Source: Anaerolineaceae bacterium (GTDB taxonomy: Bacteria; Chloroflexota; Anaerolineae; Anaerolineales; Villigracilaceae). Taken from it: 64,000 nt of DNA. A program made the translations under genes and the position numbers. The stretch spans positions 284,684 to 348,683 of the forward strand of contig WOUS01000002.1 of assembly GCA_009772985.1 (NCBI GenBank), in the 5' to 3' direction. The first letter of the stretch is position 1. The number at the start of each line of letters is the position of its first letter. The notes under the pieces are model-generated. The model saw only the letters and a list, made by a program, of their open reading frames with translations. It had not been told where the DNA came from and ran no database searches. Shown here piece after piece: positions 1 through 10,644 of this stretch.

Positions 1-1
1 G

Positions 2-1558
2 GCTTCCCTGATGCTCTTCGTAATGCCGCCGACGCTGGCTTATCTCTTCTACGTCCTGGGCGGCAGCGTTGACCAACTCATCTACACACTCATCGCGATG
101 TTTGTCGCCAGTTTGAGTATCGCCCTTCTCGAAGTGCTCCTCATCGAGGGCTTGATGAGAAACGCCCGCCGGGCGTTGTTGCCGCAGGGATTCGAGGCGC
201 AGGTGGCCGGCGTGACCGGCATCCGCATGTTGACAAAGTTCCAGGTTGCCTTCTTTGCCCTCATCCTGGTCTCGATCCTGCTGGTGGCGCCCATCGGATA
301 TCACCAGACGACCACGGTGCTGTACGAGGAGATCGGTTCGCAAAAAGTCCTGTTCGACCTGCAGTCCCAATCCTTCATGGTGAGCGCATTTTCGCTCCTG
401 CTCGGGTTTGGCCTTTCCTTCGCGCTGACACGCGCCATCTCGCAGCCGATCCGTCAGATGATCAGCACGTTCGGCAAAGTGGAACAGGGCGACCTGAAAC
501 AACGGCTCGTCGTCACAGCGACAGACGAAGTGGGCGAATTGTCCGTCTACTTCAATCGGATGATCTCCCGCCTCGATCAATTCCAATCCGAACTCGAGGC
601 GCAGGTGACAGACCGGACCGCGCAACTGCACGCCACCATTGAGGTCGGGCGCGTTGCCAGCAGCATCCTCCAACCCGACGAATTGATCACCCGCGTGGTC
701 AACCTGATCACCGACCGCTTTGGTTATTACTATGCCGCCTTTTTCCTGCTCGATACAACCGGCCGCTGGGCGGAACTGAAAGACGCCACCGGCGAAGCCG
801 GCAGGACGCTGAAATCGCAGGGACACCGTCTCGAGGTGGGCGGAAAGAGCATGGTCGGAGCAGCCATCTCCACCCGGCTGGCGCGCATCGCGCTGGATGT
901 TGGCGCCGAGCCGGTACGCTTCGAAAATCCCCTGCTGCCCGAGACGCGCTCCGAGATCGCCCTGCCGCTGCTCGTAGGCGACCGGGTGCTTGGCGCATTG
1001 GACGTGCAATCCAGGCAGGAAACCGCGTTCCGCTCGGAAGATATCGAGACCTTGCAGGGCATGGCGAACCAGGTTGCCATCGCCCTCGAAAACGCCCGCC
1101 TCTTCCAGGAAACCCAGCAAAGCCTGGACGAATTGCGCGCCGCGCATCGCCTGTACGTGACAGACGCCTGGGCCGAAACGGGGCGCGCAGGCGGCAAGTA
1201 CGAGTATGTCGCCGGCAACCTGCCGCTGGCTCAGGGCCAGGACAGCAAGGCCATCAGCGTCCCGTTGACGCTCCGGGAACAAATCATCGGCCAGCTGGAT
1301 CTGGAGGGCAGCCAGGAGTGGACACAGGAAGAGCGCACACTGATCGAGGCGGTTGCCACGCAAGCCGCCCTGGCGCTCGAAAATGCCCGCCTGCTCGAGG
1401 AAAGCCAGCAACTGGCGCTGCGTGAGCGTCTCGCCGCCGAGATCATCGGCAAGATCTGGTCCTCCCCCAACGTGGATATCATCCTGCAAACCTCCGTCAA
1501 AGAACTCGGACGCGCCCTGCGCGCCGATGAAGCCACCATCGAGCTCAAGCCGGAATAA
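2..1558 (+). CDS. Membrane GAF/HAMP sensor without kinase domain (5' truncated by window edge)
   Basis: The reading frame is already open at the first base, so the N-terminus lies outside the window; the first internal ATG is at 11. From that ATG (515 residues) there are hydrophobic segments near 6-20, 24-45, 75-97 and 121-140. A HAMP follows (about 137-190, with the QPIRQM and DEVGEL signatures), then a coiled coil ending in a DRTAQL motif, a full GAF domain (about 215-370) and a second, short C-terminal half-GAF (about 415-470) ending in the ALENARL helix. The last 45 residues look like the start of another GAF. No HisKA, HATPase, GGDEF or methyl-accepting domain is present, so it is an input module needing a partner. 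It is the first of five related receptors in the operon. The ligand cannot be read from the sequence. Confidence 0.85.
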   Translation, partial: ASLMLFVMPPTLAYLFYVLGGSVDQLIYTLIAMFVASLSIALLEVLLIEGLMRNARRALLPQGFEAQVAGVTGIRMLTKFQVAFFALILVSILLVAPIGYHQTTTVLYEEIGSQKVLFDLQSQSFMVSAFSLLLGFGLSFALTRAISQPIRQMISTFGKVEQGDLKQRLVVTATDEVGELSVYFNRMISRLDQFQSELEAQVTDRTAQLHATIEVGRVASSILQPDELITRVVNLITDRFGYYYAAFFLLDTTGRWAELKDATGEAGRTLKSQGHRLEVGGKSMVGAAISTRLARIALDVGAEPVRFENPLLPETRSEIALPLLVGDRVLGALDVQSRQETAFRSEDIETLQGMANQVAIALENARLFQETQQSLDELRAAHRLYVTDAWAETGRAGGKYEYVAGNLPLAQGQDSKAISVPLTLREQIIGQLDLEGSQEWTQEERTLIEAVATQAALALENARLLEESQQLALRERLAAEIIGKIWSSPNVDIILQTSVKELGRALRADEATIELKPE

Positions 1559-1581
1559 GCCGCGCATTCAGGAGTTCTCCT

Positions 1582-3606
1582 GTGAATATTGCAGATACAA
1601 ACCGCACACGAAACGAGCGCAGACTGGCGCGCTGGGGAGGAAGTTACATCCTGCGCATGCAGTCATTGACCCAATTGATCTCCTTCGGCGCGGCCGTGGT
1701 CGGGATCGTGTATATCCTCGCGGCCGCCAACCTGAACGCGAACCAGACCCTGTTATTGTTTGTGAGCGTCTTTTTCTTCGTCGGCCTCGTCAACGCACTC
1801 CTCCCGGCTTTTACCGCAATGGCGAGCGTCCACGCCCGCCGGCGGCTCGACGCAATCTTCAAGAACAAGCCGCTGCCCCCTGAAATGGACGAGACGGAAC
1901 TCCAGGTGCGCGCATGGCAGGAGGTCATCGGGCTGCCCGGGAATTATGCCATTGCGGAACTTTTCACCGCCTATATTCTGGTTGTGATCCCGGCGGTGCT
2001 TGCCATGCGCTGGGCAGGCGGCGTGACGGTCAACCAGGCCATCCACATCGCGATTGGCGGCCTGCTATCCGGAACCGGCGTGGTGGTGCGGAACACCCTG
2101 TTCCTCGACCACATGCTCAGCCCGGTCCGCAGCGCCCTCCTGCCCGCGGACCCCCGGCAGCAAATGATCGAAACCAGGTTCCGGGCGGCCCCGCGCATGA
2201 TGATCGTGATCGGGTCGCTCATCGTCACAACCATCGTGATGCTTGGCCTGCTCGGATACCAGAAATTGCTCAACGCCGCCCAGCCGGGAGCAGACATCGC
2301 ACAACTAACGGCCCGGTTTGGGAACGAAGCGATTCTCATCGGGCTGTTGACCTTGATCGGAGGAATGGCGCTGGCGCGGCAGTTATCCCAGGCGGTTTCC
2401 AGGCCGGTGGACGAATTGACCCGCACGATGGACGCATTCCAGGGCGGGGACCACTCGCTCCGGGCTGCCATCCTCTCGTCAGACGAAACGGCGCAATTGA
2501 CGATCCGCCTGAACCAGATGCTCGACGAACTCCAGAAAGCAAGGACCGGCCTGGAACGTCAGGTGGAGGACCGAACCGCCGAGTTGACCCATCGAACCCT
2601 CCAACTCCAGGCATCCACCCAGGTGGCACGCGAGGCCGCCGCTTTCCAGGACGTCAATACGCTGCTCGCGCGGACCGTTGACCTGGTCGCGCAACGGTTC
2701 AACTTTTACCACGCCGGCATTTTCCTGCTGGACGAAAACGGCGATTACGTGACCCTGCATGCCGCCTCCTCGGAGGGCGGAAAAAAGATGCTCAAGCACG
2801 GCCACAGACTCACGGTCGGGCAGCAGGGCATCGTTGGCGCCGTCGCCTACGAGAACCGCGTCCGCGTGGCAACCGACGTAAATGCCGACCCTTCCTTCTT
2901 CAAGAACCCGGACCTGCCGCTCACCCTCTCCGAGGCGGCATTCCCGCTCACGATCCGCGGGGAAGTGATTGGCGTGCTGGACATCCAATCTTCTTCGCCT
3001 GGTCCATTCTCGCAAAGCGACATCGAACTGCTCCAATCCCTGGCCGACCAGATTGCGCTGGCGATCCAGAATGCCCGCCTGATCGCCGAAGCCCGCGACG
3101 CCCTTCACCGGCTGGAAACCGTCAGCGCGGAAGGCGTGCGCCGCGCCTGGGGCGAACGAGGAAGCCAGCGAAAACAGGGGTATCGCTACACCCCAACAGG
3201 CCTCGGCCCCCTCGCCCAACCTGCCGAAGCAGCCCCGACCGACAGCCACAACCGGATCAACATTCCCATTTCGCTGCGCGGCCAGAGGATCGGCAGCATC
3301 GCCCTCAACCGCAAGGACGACACAATCTGGAACGAGGCGGACCGCTCCCTGGCCATCGAAGTCGCCAACCAGATCGGGCTGGCGCTCGAAAACGCCCGCC
3401 TGCTGGACGATGCCCAGCGCCGCGCCGCGCAGGAGCAAACCATCAGCGAACTCGCCTCCAGCCTCAGCCGCACGCTCGACCCCGACGCGCTCCTCCAGAC
3501 CGCCGTGAAAGAACTGCACCGCCTGCCCAACGTGGAGGAAGTGTCGGTTTTCATCGGCCCACCGGAATCGCCTTCTTCGGAAGAACCTGCGCCAGACAAA
3601 GGATAG
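1582..3606 (+). CDS. Six-TM HAMP-GAF sensor without output domain
   Basis: 674 residues from a GTG start preceded by AGGAG. About six hydrophobic segments (roughly 30-48, 55-77, 122-144, 150-170, 206-227, 250-265) lead into a HAMP (about 263-325), a coiled coil, a complete GAF (about 345-500), and a half-GAF (about 560-625) ending in ALENARL. The C-terminal tail again resembles the first helix and strands of a further GAF. It is a paralogue of the preceding gene and starts 23 nt after it. No catalytic or DNA-binding output domain is visible. By family logic it is a membrane receptor that signals through protein contacts, most likely with the hybrid kinase at 11.4-17.5 kb; that partnership is inferred. 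Confidence 0.87.
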   Translation: MNIADTNRTRNERRLARWGGSYILRMQSLTQLISFGAAVVGIVYILAAANLNANQTLLLFVSVFFFVGLVNALLPAFTAMASVHARRRLDAIFKNKPLPPEMDETELQVRAWQEVIGLPGNYAIAELFTAYILVVIPAVLAMRWAGGVTVNQAIHIAIGGLLSGTGVVVRNTLFLDHMLSPVRSALLPADPRQQMIETRFRAAPRMMIVIGSLIVTTIVMLGLLGYQKLLNAAQPGADIAQLTARFGNEAILIGLLTLIGGMALARQLSQAVSRPVDELTRTMDAFQGGDHSLRAAILSSDETAQLTIRLNQMLDELQKARTGLERQVEDRTAELTHRTLQLQASTQVAREAAAFQDVNTLLARTVDLVAQRFNFYHAGIFLLDENGDYVTLHAASSEGGKKMLKHGHRLTVGQQGIVGAVAYENRVRVATDVNADPSFFKNPDLPLTLSEAAFPLTIRGEVIGVLDIQSSSPGPFSQSDIELLQSLADQIALAIQNARLIAEARDALHRLETVSAEGVRRAWGERGSQRKQGYRYTPTGLGPLAQPAEAAPTDSHNRINIPISLRGQRIGSIALNRKDDTIWNEADRSLAIEVANQIGLALENARLLDDAQRRAAQEQTISELASSLSRTLDPDALLQTAVKELHRLPNVEEVSVFIGPPESPSSEEPAPDKG

Positions 3607-3610
3607 CCGC

Positions 3611-6346
3611 GTGGAAACACATCCCACCACCCCGCTGGAAAGACGACGACTGGCTTTTCTGCAAGCCCTAGCCACGGTTGTTCCATTCTTCGGCATCGTA
3701 TCGGCAGCCGGCTACGCAGCCTTGTACTGGGTCGCTCCTGCCTGGCAATTGCTGGCGGTTGCGGCAGTTTCCCTTGCCAGTTCGCTCATCTGGGGAACGG
3801 CCTATCTCTTCTTCAAGAGAGGGAAGGTCCGGGCCGCGGTCGTTATCATGGCTGTCGTTATCGCGGCAGTTTTCCCCTGCTTTGCACTCTTCTGGTCAGG
3901 GACCCCCATTGCGGCGCTGCTGGTTATCGGAGTTTGGACGGTTACAGGAATATTCGTGTTCTACGGGACACTGCCCGGCGGCAAACGACTCCTGGCCGCG
4001 ATCGGCTGCGCCCTGGCAACGGCAGCGATTATCTGGATCGAGACCAACCAGCCCTTTGCCCGCCTGAACGTGACCGACCTCGCGCTGTTGCGCTGGCTGA
4101 TCCCGCTGATCACGACACTGGGAGGCAGCCTGCTCCTTGTGCTGGTCACGCGCGCCCGCCTGGGCGGGCGGATTTTCTCCCGCACGCTGGCTTCCTTCAT
4201 GCTGGTGGTCTTCATTCCCGTGGTTGCCATCAGCGCGACGACCACCATCAGCAGCCTCGAGACCGACCGCCGGTATACCATCACCACGCTGGAGAGCATC
4301 TCCACACAGAAGAGCAATGCCATCAACCTGTGGATCGCCGAAACACAGATTGACGTGTTCAGCATTCCGCACGAGGAAAAGACCGACCAGAACATCCAGA
4401 CGCTGCTGCTGGCCGTCGCCAGCAACCAGGAACCGGGTCCGGAAAAAGATGCGCTCGCTGAGCGCTTCGGACAGATCCTGGCCCAAACCGGCCGCTTGCA
4501 GGAAATCTTCCTGATGGATCCCCGCGGGGTTGTGGTTGCCGCCAGCGATCCGGAGCGCATCAACCGGCGATACGACGACCAGGAGTTCTTCCTGCAAGGG
4601 AAATCGTCACTGTTCGTCAGCCAGCCCTTCTACTTCCAGGATGCCGGTGAAATGTCCATTTTCGTGACGCGTCCCATTCTCAACAACAAGGGACAGACGG
4701 TCGGGGTGCTGGCCGGGCATGCAAACATGAGACATCTTACGCAGATCGTCTCTGCGCGCACGGGCCTTGGGAACACGGGGAAATCCCTGCTCATCTCCAG
4801 CAACCACGATCTTCTCAATGGCGTCATTGCAGGAACGCCCACCGTGCAGATCTATACAACCGCCGCCTCCGAGGCAATCGCCTCCCAGGGGAGCGCTTCC
4901 CTGCTATACAACGACCAGGACAATATACCGGTTGTGGGTGTGTATGCCTGGATCCCCGATTTACAGGTGGCCGTGATCACAGAGATGGACCAGTCGGAAG
5001 CCTTTGGCCAGGTGCAATACATCATCCTCGTCAATGCGGCCATCGCCATCCTGGCGGCCGCGCTGGCTTTCATGGGCGCAGTCGTTACCGTCCGGACCAT
5101 CAGTTCGCCTGTGAACGCCCTGGTGGAGACCGCCAACCAGGTGGCTGCCGGAAACCTGAACGCGAGGACTTCCATTGAGCAGGATGATGAACTCGGGCTG
5201 CTGGGACAGACCATCAACAACATGACCGCCCAGATGGGAGAATTGGTTGCCAATCTCGAAAACCGCGTCGCCGACCGGACCCGCGACCTGGAACGCCGCA
5301 ACACCGAAATCCGCACCGCCGCCCAGGTGGCGCGCGACGCCTCCACGGCGCGAAACGTGGACGATCTCCTCAACCGGTCGGCGCGCCTGATCCGCGAGAG
5401 GTTCGGCTTCTATCATGTCGGCATCTTTATTATTGATGAAAGGAACGAATATGCCGTGTTGAGCGCGGCCGGCGGCGAGGCGGGCCAACTCATGCTGGCC
5501 AACGAACACAAATTGAGGGTCGGCGAGGTGGGCATCGTCGGCTACGTCGCCCAGACGGGACAACCGCGCGTGGCGCTCGATACCGGCGAGGACGCGGTCT
5601 ATTTCCGCAACCCGCTGCTGCCTTACACACACTCGGAAATGGCCCTGCCGTTGAAAATCGGCAGCCGCGTCATCGGCGTGCTGGACGTGCAGAGCGACAA
5701 AGTCAATGCATTTGACCAGGAGGATATTGAGACCCTGCAGATCATGGCCGACCAGATCGCGGTCGCCATCGAAAGGACGCGCCTCTTGCAGGAACTGGAA
5801 CAGGCGGTTGCCACTACGAAAATCGCCTCGCAGGAGCACACCGGCCGCGCCTGGCGTGAATTCCTGCAACACACGCGGGAACACCGGGGCTACCGTTATC
5901 AAGGCGTGAAGGCTGAACCGATCACCAAGCCCCCGTCCGGCAGCGAAGAGGCAATCCGCACAGGCGCAACCATCATCCAGAAGGGCGACCGGAAAGACGC
6001 AAACATCCTGGCCATCCCGATACAACTGCGCGGCCAGACGCTCGGAACTCTGAACCTCCGCTTCCAGGGCGGCGATATCCCCGCCCAGACCATCAAGGTG
6101 GCGGAAGAGGCGGCTTACCGCCTGGCGCTGGCGCTCGAAAATGCCCGCCTCATCCAAGATGCGCAGCGGCTGGCGGCGCGCGAAAAACAAGTGAACATCA
6201 TCACCGCCCAGGTTCAGCGCTCCACCAATATGGAAACCGTTCTGCAAAATGCCATCCGCGAACTCGGCAATACCCTGGGCGTGCCGCGCTCATTCATTCA
6301 AATCGGCTTAATTCCGGCTGAATCAGACAAGCAAGGGAAAGATTAG
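3611..6346 (+). CDS. Cache-HAMP-GAF membrane receptor without output domain
   Basis: 911 residues from a GTG start 4 nt after the previous stop. A hydrophobic multi-TM region (about 15-210) is followed by an extracytoplasmic region of about 250 residues (about 215-460) with double-Cache features such as FLMDPRG and a later FVTRPIL stretch. Then come a TM helix (about 472-495), HAMP (about 497-550), GAF (about 577-730) and a half-GAF (about 795-845). Cache domains bind small molecules outside the cell, so this receptor should sense an external solute, unlike its two upstream paralogues whose only obvious ligand sites are the cytoplasmic GAFs. Having both a multi-TM block and a Cache domain is unusual. 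No kinase or MCP signalling tip is present. Confidence 0.87.
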   Translation: METHPTTPLERRRLAFLQALATVVPFFGIVSAAGYAALYWVAPAWQLLAVAAVSLASSLIWGTAYLFFKRGKVRAAVVIMAVVIAAVFPCFALFWSGTPIAALLVIGVWTVTGIFVFYGTLPGGKRLLAAIGCALATAAIIWIETNQPFARLNVTDLALLRWLIPLITTLGGSLLLVLVTRARLGGRIFSRTLASFMLVVFIPVVAISATTTISSLETDRRYTITTLESISTQKSNAINLWIAETQIDVFSIPHEEKTDQNIQTLLLAVASNQEPGPEKDALAERFGQILAQTGRLQEIFLMDPRGVVVAASDPERINRRYDDQEFFLQGKSSLFVSQPFYFQDAGEMSIFVTRPILNNKGQTVGVLAGHANMRHLTQIVSARTGLGNTGKSLLISSNHDLLNGVIAGTPTVQIYTTAASEAIASQGSASLLYNDQDNIPVVGVYAWIPDLQVAVITEMDQSEAFGQVQYIILVNAAIAILAAALAFMGAVVTVRTISSPVNALVETANQVAAGNLNARTSIEQDDELGLLGQTINNMTAQMGELVANLENRVADRTRDLERRNTEIRTAAQVARDASTARNVDDLLNRSARLIRERFGFYHVGIFIIDERNEYAVLSAAGGEAGQLMLANEHKLRVGEVGIVGYVAQTGQPRVALDTGEDAVYFRNPLLPYTHSEMALPLKIGSRVIGVLDVQSDKVNAFDQEDIETLQIMADQIAVAIERTRLLQELEQAVATTKIASQEHTGRAWREFLQHTREHRGYRYQGVKAEPITKPPSGSEEAIRTGATIIQKGDRKDANILAIPIQLRGQTLGTLNLRFQGGDIPAQTIKVAEEAAYRLALALENARLIQDAQRLAAREKQVNIITAQVQRSTNMETVLQNAIRELGNTLGVPRSFIQIGLIPAESDKQGKD

Positions 6347-6350
6347 CGCC

Positions 6351-8060
6351 ATGATGGATAATCCTGCTCCAGAATCAAACACTGAGACGCCCCCCCTGTC
6401 GCCCTTCTCTTACGAACAATGGCGCGAGACTCTCATCAGGGCGCTTCTGCGAGGCACTCTGGTCTTTGCTCTGCCAATCCTAATCCCGGAGATTATTGAC
6501 GCCACACCGGTAATTGCCTCAATCTATATTGCGGCCTACCTCATCATAGCGGCGGTCGCATTCGCGCCTCTGCCTTATTGGCTGCGCGCCGGAACATTCC
6601 TGGCAATCGCCTACGGGCTTGGCCTTAGCAATTTGCTCGAAGAGGGTTTGTACGGAGGCTCAAGGCTTTTCTTTCTGGAATTTGCCGTTATAGCCGCCAT
6701 ACTATTTACCCAGCGTGCAGCGAGAAATGCGATCATTGCCAGCGTGCTGACCATCGCGCTGGTTGGCGGGTTGGTACTCACCGGGAGGCTGGCGCTGGTC
6801 AATGAACAAATACCGCCCGGCAGCCTGGCGATCTGGGTAAGTTTCACACTGACCTTCATCCTTCTGACCGCCGTAATCGTTATTGGCCTGGGTATGTTCC
6901 GCAGAGAGTTTGACCTTTCCCGGCAGCGAACCCAGGAATCCATTGAATTGCTAAGACTTGAGCGTTCACGCCTGGAAGAGCGCGTATCTGACCGAACTCG
7001 CGCCTTGGAACGCCGCAACGTTAACCTTCAGGCAACCACTAGATTATCCCAGCTCATCAGCCAAACCCGCGACGAAAACGTCATCCTTGATCAGGTCGTT
7101 CAGTTGATCACGGAACAGCTCGGCCATGAACACGCCGGGATATTCCTGCTCGACGAGATGGGCGAATATGCCATTCTGCGAGTAACTAACACGGAGGCAG
7201 GCAAGGCTCTGGCCAAAGAGCGCTATCAATTGAGAGCCATCCGTGGTGAATTTACGTTTGAATTGTCAGAAGAAGAACCGCTCAAGTATCGCGCCGGCAA
7301 CGAAACCTATCAGTTTTCCCCGCCAACGTTGCTGGAAAGTATGCACATCAATATAACCTTGCCAATCATGGCCGGTAATCAATTGCTCGGCTTGCTGAAC
7401 ACACAGTCTGCCGCCCTTGCCATCGAAACGGAGGAGCAATCCGTTCTCCAGACTATTGCAGATCAACTTGCAATTTCTTTGGAAAATGCGCGGCTATTCA
7501 GCCAGCTCCAAACCCAACTTCGCGAAATCGAACAACTGGCCGGACAATCTGTACAGGAGGCATGGAAAAAAGTTGGGACAGGAACTCCAATTGGATATCA
7601 ATATGACCGGATTCAGGTCATGCCCAGCGGCGAAAAGTTTCCGGCCGAAATTACAAATGAGTTGCTCGAGGGCAAGCCCGTCACGTATGTCACTTCGGAC
7701 GAGACAAGGGTTTCGCGGTTGGTCGCCCCGATTATGCTGCGCGGCCATGTGCTTGGCATAATTGGATACGAAGAAAACGACCCTGGCCACGTCTGGGAAA
7801 GCGATAGTATCGCGCTTCTGGAAACAATCGCTTCCCAGGTTGGCCTGACTCTGGAAAACACGCGACTGATCGCCGAAGCGCAACAGCGCGCCCAACAAGA
7901 GCAGTTGATCGGCGAAGTCACTTCCAGCATGCGCGAGACGCTCGACATGGACACCGTCCTTCAAACAGCCATCCGGGAAATGCGGCGTTCCTTCGGCCTG
8001 AAAGAAGCCGAGATCCGTCTGCACACGAACAAACCGGCATCCGAAATCGTTCAAGAGTGA
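6351..8060 (+). CDS. Multi-TM GAF sensor lacking HAMP and output domain
   Basis: 569 residues, starting at the first of two adjacent ATGs 4 nt after the previous stop. An integral membrane region of about six helices (about 25-185) joins directly through a coiled coil (about 185-225, with the ERVSDRTRAL motif shared with its neighbours) to a GAF (about 224-383) and a half-GAF (about 460-507). There is no recognisable HAMP, the clearest difference from the other four receptors. Codon usage is visibly more AT-rich than in genes 1-3, as is the first half of the next gene. It is in the same operon, and its partner and ligand are unknown. Confidence 0.85.
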   Translation: MMDNPAPESNTETPPLSPFSYEQWRETLIRALLRGTLVFALPILIPEIIDATPVIASIYIAAYLIIAAVAFAPLPYWLRAGTFLAIAYGLGLSNLLEEGLYGGSRLFFLEFAVIAAILFTQRAARNAIIASVLTIALVGGLVLTGRLALVNEQIPPGSLAIWVSFTLTFILLTAVIVIGLGMFRREFDLSRQRTQESIELLRLERSRLEERVSDRTRALERRNVNLQATTRLSQLISQTRDENVILDQVVQLITEQLGHEHAGIFLLDEMGEYAILRVTNTEAGKALAKERYQLRAIRGEFTFELSEEEPLKYRAGNETYQFSPPTLLESMHINITLPIMAGNQLLGLLNTQSAALAIETEEQSVLQTIADQLAISLENARLFSQLQTQLREIEQLAGQSVQEAWKKVGTGTPIGYQYDRIQVMPSGEKFPAEITNELLEGKPVTYVTSDETRVSRLVAPIMLRGHVLGIIGYEENDPGHVWESDSIALLETIASQVGLTLENTRLIAEAQQRAQQEQLIGEVTSSMRETLDMDTVLQTAIREMRRSFGLKEAEIRLHTNKPASEIVQE

Positions 8061-8103
8061 ACAACAAAAATCCACGATCCCTGAACAATAAAGAAGACAG
8101 GTT

Positions 8104-10605
8104 ATGAACAAACGGCCATCAAAAAAACTTTTCGGCGGGAAACTCTCCCAGACACGCAGCCTTCGCACCAGGCTGATGCTCGGGAACATGGTTATCACCA
8201 TCCTTGCTATTACAGGAATGGGCTATTACGTTTACTACCGCGCCCAACAAGCCAACACCTTCCTGACAACCCAACTGGATCAAAACGTTCAGCAGCAAGC
8301 CCGGGAAAAATTGACCGCCGCCAGCAGCGAACAATCTATCTACCTCGACAATTTTTTCCTTTCCATCAGAAGAGATATTACAACTTTAGGCGCTGCTCTG
8401 GGCAAGATGCTCTCTCAAACAACCGAAACAGGTTATTGGGACGCGGCCCAATCGCTCAGCCTTCTGCCTTCCGGGAGTTTGGACAATTCCAATAACGAAC
8501 CCGCATCGGTCTTTATTCCGCAGAATACGCCGCTGACAGATTCGCTGGCTCTTGAACTGAACACTGCCAGGCAAATTGACTTTATCGTTCCTCCGCTTTT
8601 GGAAGCAAATCCAGATGTTGTTGCAATTTACTTCGGCGGTACAAGCGGCGAAACCATCTACTATCCCAACATTGATCTGGCGAACATCGTGCCCCCCGAC
8701 TTCGATGTGACTAAAAGACCCTGGTTTGTCAAAGCAACACCGGCCCAGAACCCGGAGCGCAAAGCCGTCTGGTCGGACCCATATCTCGATGCCGCGCTCC
8801 ATGGTCTCGTAATCACAAGCAGTACACCCATCTATGATGATCGAGGAAATTTTCGGGGTGTAACCGCAATGGATATTCAGCTTAACCGGATTACAGAGAT
8901 TGTTGCTGATATTCAAGTGGGCGAAACGGGTTATGCCTTCTTAATAGATAAGAACATGCGTTTGATAGCCATGCCGCTTAACGGCTATCAGGATCTGGGC
9001 ATACTCCCCGAAGCCCTGCCTCTTGGTGAAACATTGGACCAGACAAAAGTTACCGCCCAGGTTTCTCCGGAATTTTGGGGGCTGATGGCCGATATGGCCG
9101 ATGGGAAAAGCGGATTGGCGACCATATCCATCGGAGGTTCAGAGCGCTTTATCGTATACCAGCCCATCCCGGAAGTAGGCTATAGTCTGGCAATTATCGT
9201 CCCCACACAGGAATTGCTGGCAGATGCCATTGCTGCCAACGAGCAGATCGCCCAGGGCACAAGGAGAACCGTCGTCGTAAGCATCTTTTTGAGCATCGCG
9301 ATACTGGCGGCGGCTCTACTTGCCACGCTTGGGATCGGCAACCGCCTGACGCGCCCGCTGGTCGCGCTGACCCAAACCGCAGAAGAAATCAGCGGGGGAA
9401 ACATCAACGTAGAAGCCAAAGTAGGAGAACGCGGCGAAATAGGGACGCTGGCCCAGGCATTCAACGCCATGACCGCACGCCTGCGCGACATGATCGAAAA
9501 CCTGGAAACGCGCGTGGCCGAACGAACCAGCAACATCGAGCGCCGCGCCATCCTGCTGCAGACCGCCGCGGAGGTTGGACACAGCGTTGCCAGCACCCGC
9601 GACATCAACGCGCTGTTGACCCAGACCACGCATTTGATCAGCCAGCGGTTCGGTTTTTACCACGTAGGCATCTTCCTGCTGGACGAACGCGGAGAGTTCG
9701 CCGTTTTGCAGGCCGCGAACAGCGAAGGCGGCCGGCGCATGTTGGAACGCGGCCACAAACTGCGGGTCGGCCAGACCGGTATCGTGGGCTACGTCACCGC
9801 CCAGGGACAGGCGCGCATCGCCCTCGACGTGGGCGACGACGCGGTCTTCTTCGACAACCCCGACCTGCCGCAAACACGCTCAGAAATGGCCCTGCCACTG
9901 ATCGCGAGCGGCGCCACGCTGGGCGCCATTGACGTGCAAAGCGAAAAATCAGGCGCCTTTGGCGAGGAAGACATCGCCACCCTGCAAGTGATGGCCGACC
10001 AGATCGCCATCGCCATCGAAAATGCCCGCCTGTTTACCGAAGGGCAGGCAGCCCTTGAGTCCGCGCGCCGGGCGTACGGCGAGGTCAGCCGCAAAGGCTG
10101 GCGGCAGTGGCTGGATGAAAAAGCAGAGATCGGCTATTTCATCTCGTCCGCCGACAAGGTCACTCCCGCCTCCCCCGCAACCGACGACCCGGGATTCGCC
10201 CAGGCCGTCCAATCGGGGCAGGCAGTGCGCGCCGAAGACGGCGCGACCGTCTTCGTCCCCCTGCGCGTCCGCGGAGAGGCCATTGGAGCGCTTCGCCTGG
10301 CAAAACCACCGGAAGAGAAGTGGTCGGACGAAGAACTCGCCCTCACGAACACACTCGCCGGGCAACTGGGCGCTGCGCTCGAAAGCGCACGCCTCTACGA
10401 AGAAACCGCCAGCCGCGCGGAACGCGAGCGGACAGTGACCGAGATCACCACCAAGATCCGCGGCGCCACCGACCCGCAGACCATGCTCGAAACCGCCATG
10501 GAAGAACTCAGGCAGATCCTGGGCGTCGAAGACATCCGCATCCGCTCCCTTGTCCCGCAAAAGGACAAAGAGACCGGAGAAGACCGCGTCGATCAAACCG
10601 TGTAA
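8104..10605 (+). CDS. dCache-HAMP-GAF membrane receptor without output domain
   Basis: 833 residues. One N-terminal TM helix (about 22-45) precedes a large extracytoplasmic double-Cache region (about 50-370; note the RPWFVKA and GYAFLIDK motifs typical of dCache). A second TM helix (about 389-412), HAMP (about 410-460), GAF (about 495-645) and half-GAF (about 715-765) follow, with the same C-terminal tail as its paralogues. The architecture matches a chemoreceptor or kinase sensor half, but the cytoplasmic signalling tip or kinase is missing. The 3' half is markedly more GC-rich than the 5' half, as if a common GAF module had been joined to a different sensor half. It is the fifth receptor of the operon, 43 nt after the fourth. 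Confidence 0.87.
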   Translation: MNKRPSKKLFGGKLSQTRSLRTRLMLGNMVITILAITGMGYYVYYRAQQANTFLTTQLDQNVQQQAREKLTAASSEQSIYLDNFFLSIRRDITTLGAALGKMLSQTTETGYWDAAQSLSLLPSGSLDNSNNEPASVFIPQNTPLTDSLALELNTARQIDFIVPPLLEANPDVVAIYFGGTSGETIYYPNIDLANIVPPDFDVTKRPWFVKATPAQNPERKAVWSDPYLDAALHGLVITSSTPIYDDRGNFRGVTAMDIQLNRITEIVADIQVGETGYAFLIDKNMRLIAMPLNGYQDLGILPEALPLGETLDQTKVTAQVSPEFWGLMADMADGKSGLATISIGGSERFIVYQPIPEVGYSLAIIVPTQELLADAIAANEQIAQGTRRTVVVSIFLSIAILAAALLATLGIGNRLTRPLVALTQTAEEISGGNINVEAKVGERGEIGTLAQAFNAMTARLRDMIENLETRVAERTSNIERRAILLQTAAEVGHSVASTRDINALLTQTTHLISQRFGFYHVGIFLLDERGEFAVLQAANSEGGRRMLERGHKLRVGQTGIVGYVTAQGQARIALDVGDDAVFFDNPDLPQTRSEMALPLIASGATLGAIDVQSEKSGAFGEEDIATLQVMADQIAIAIENARLFTEGQAALESARRAYGEVSRKGWRQWLDEKAEIGYFISSADKVTPASPATDDPGFAQAVQSGQAVRAEDGATVFVPLRVRGEAIGALRLAKPPEEKWSDEELALTNTLAGQLGAALESARLYEETASRAERERTVTEITTKIRGATDPQTMLETAMEELRQILGVEDIRIRSLVPQKDKETGEDRVDQTV

Positions 10606-10644
10606 CGCACGCCGGAAAACCGTCCCGATACAACAGTTCCCGAA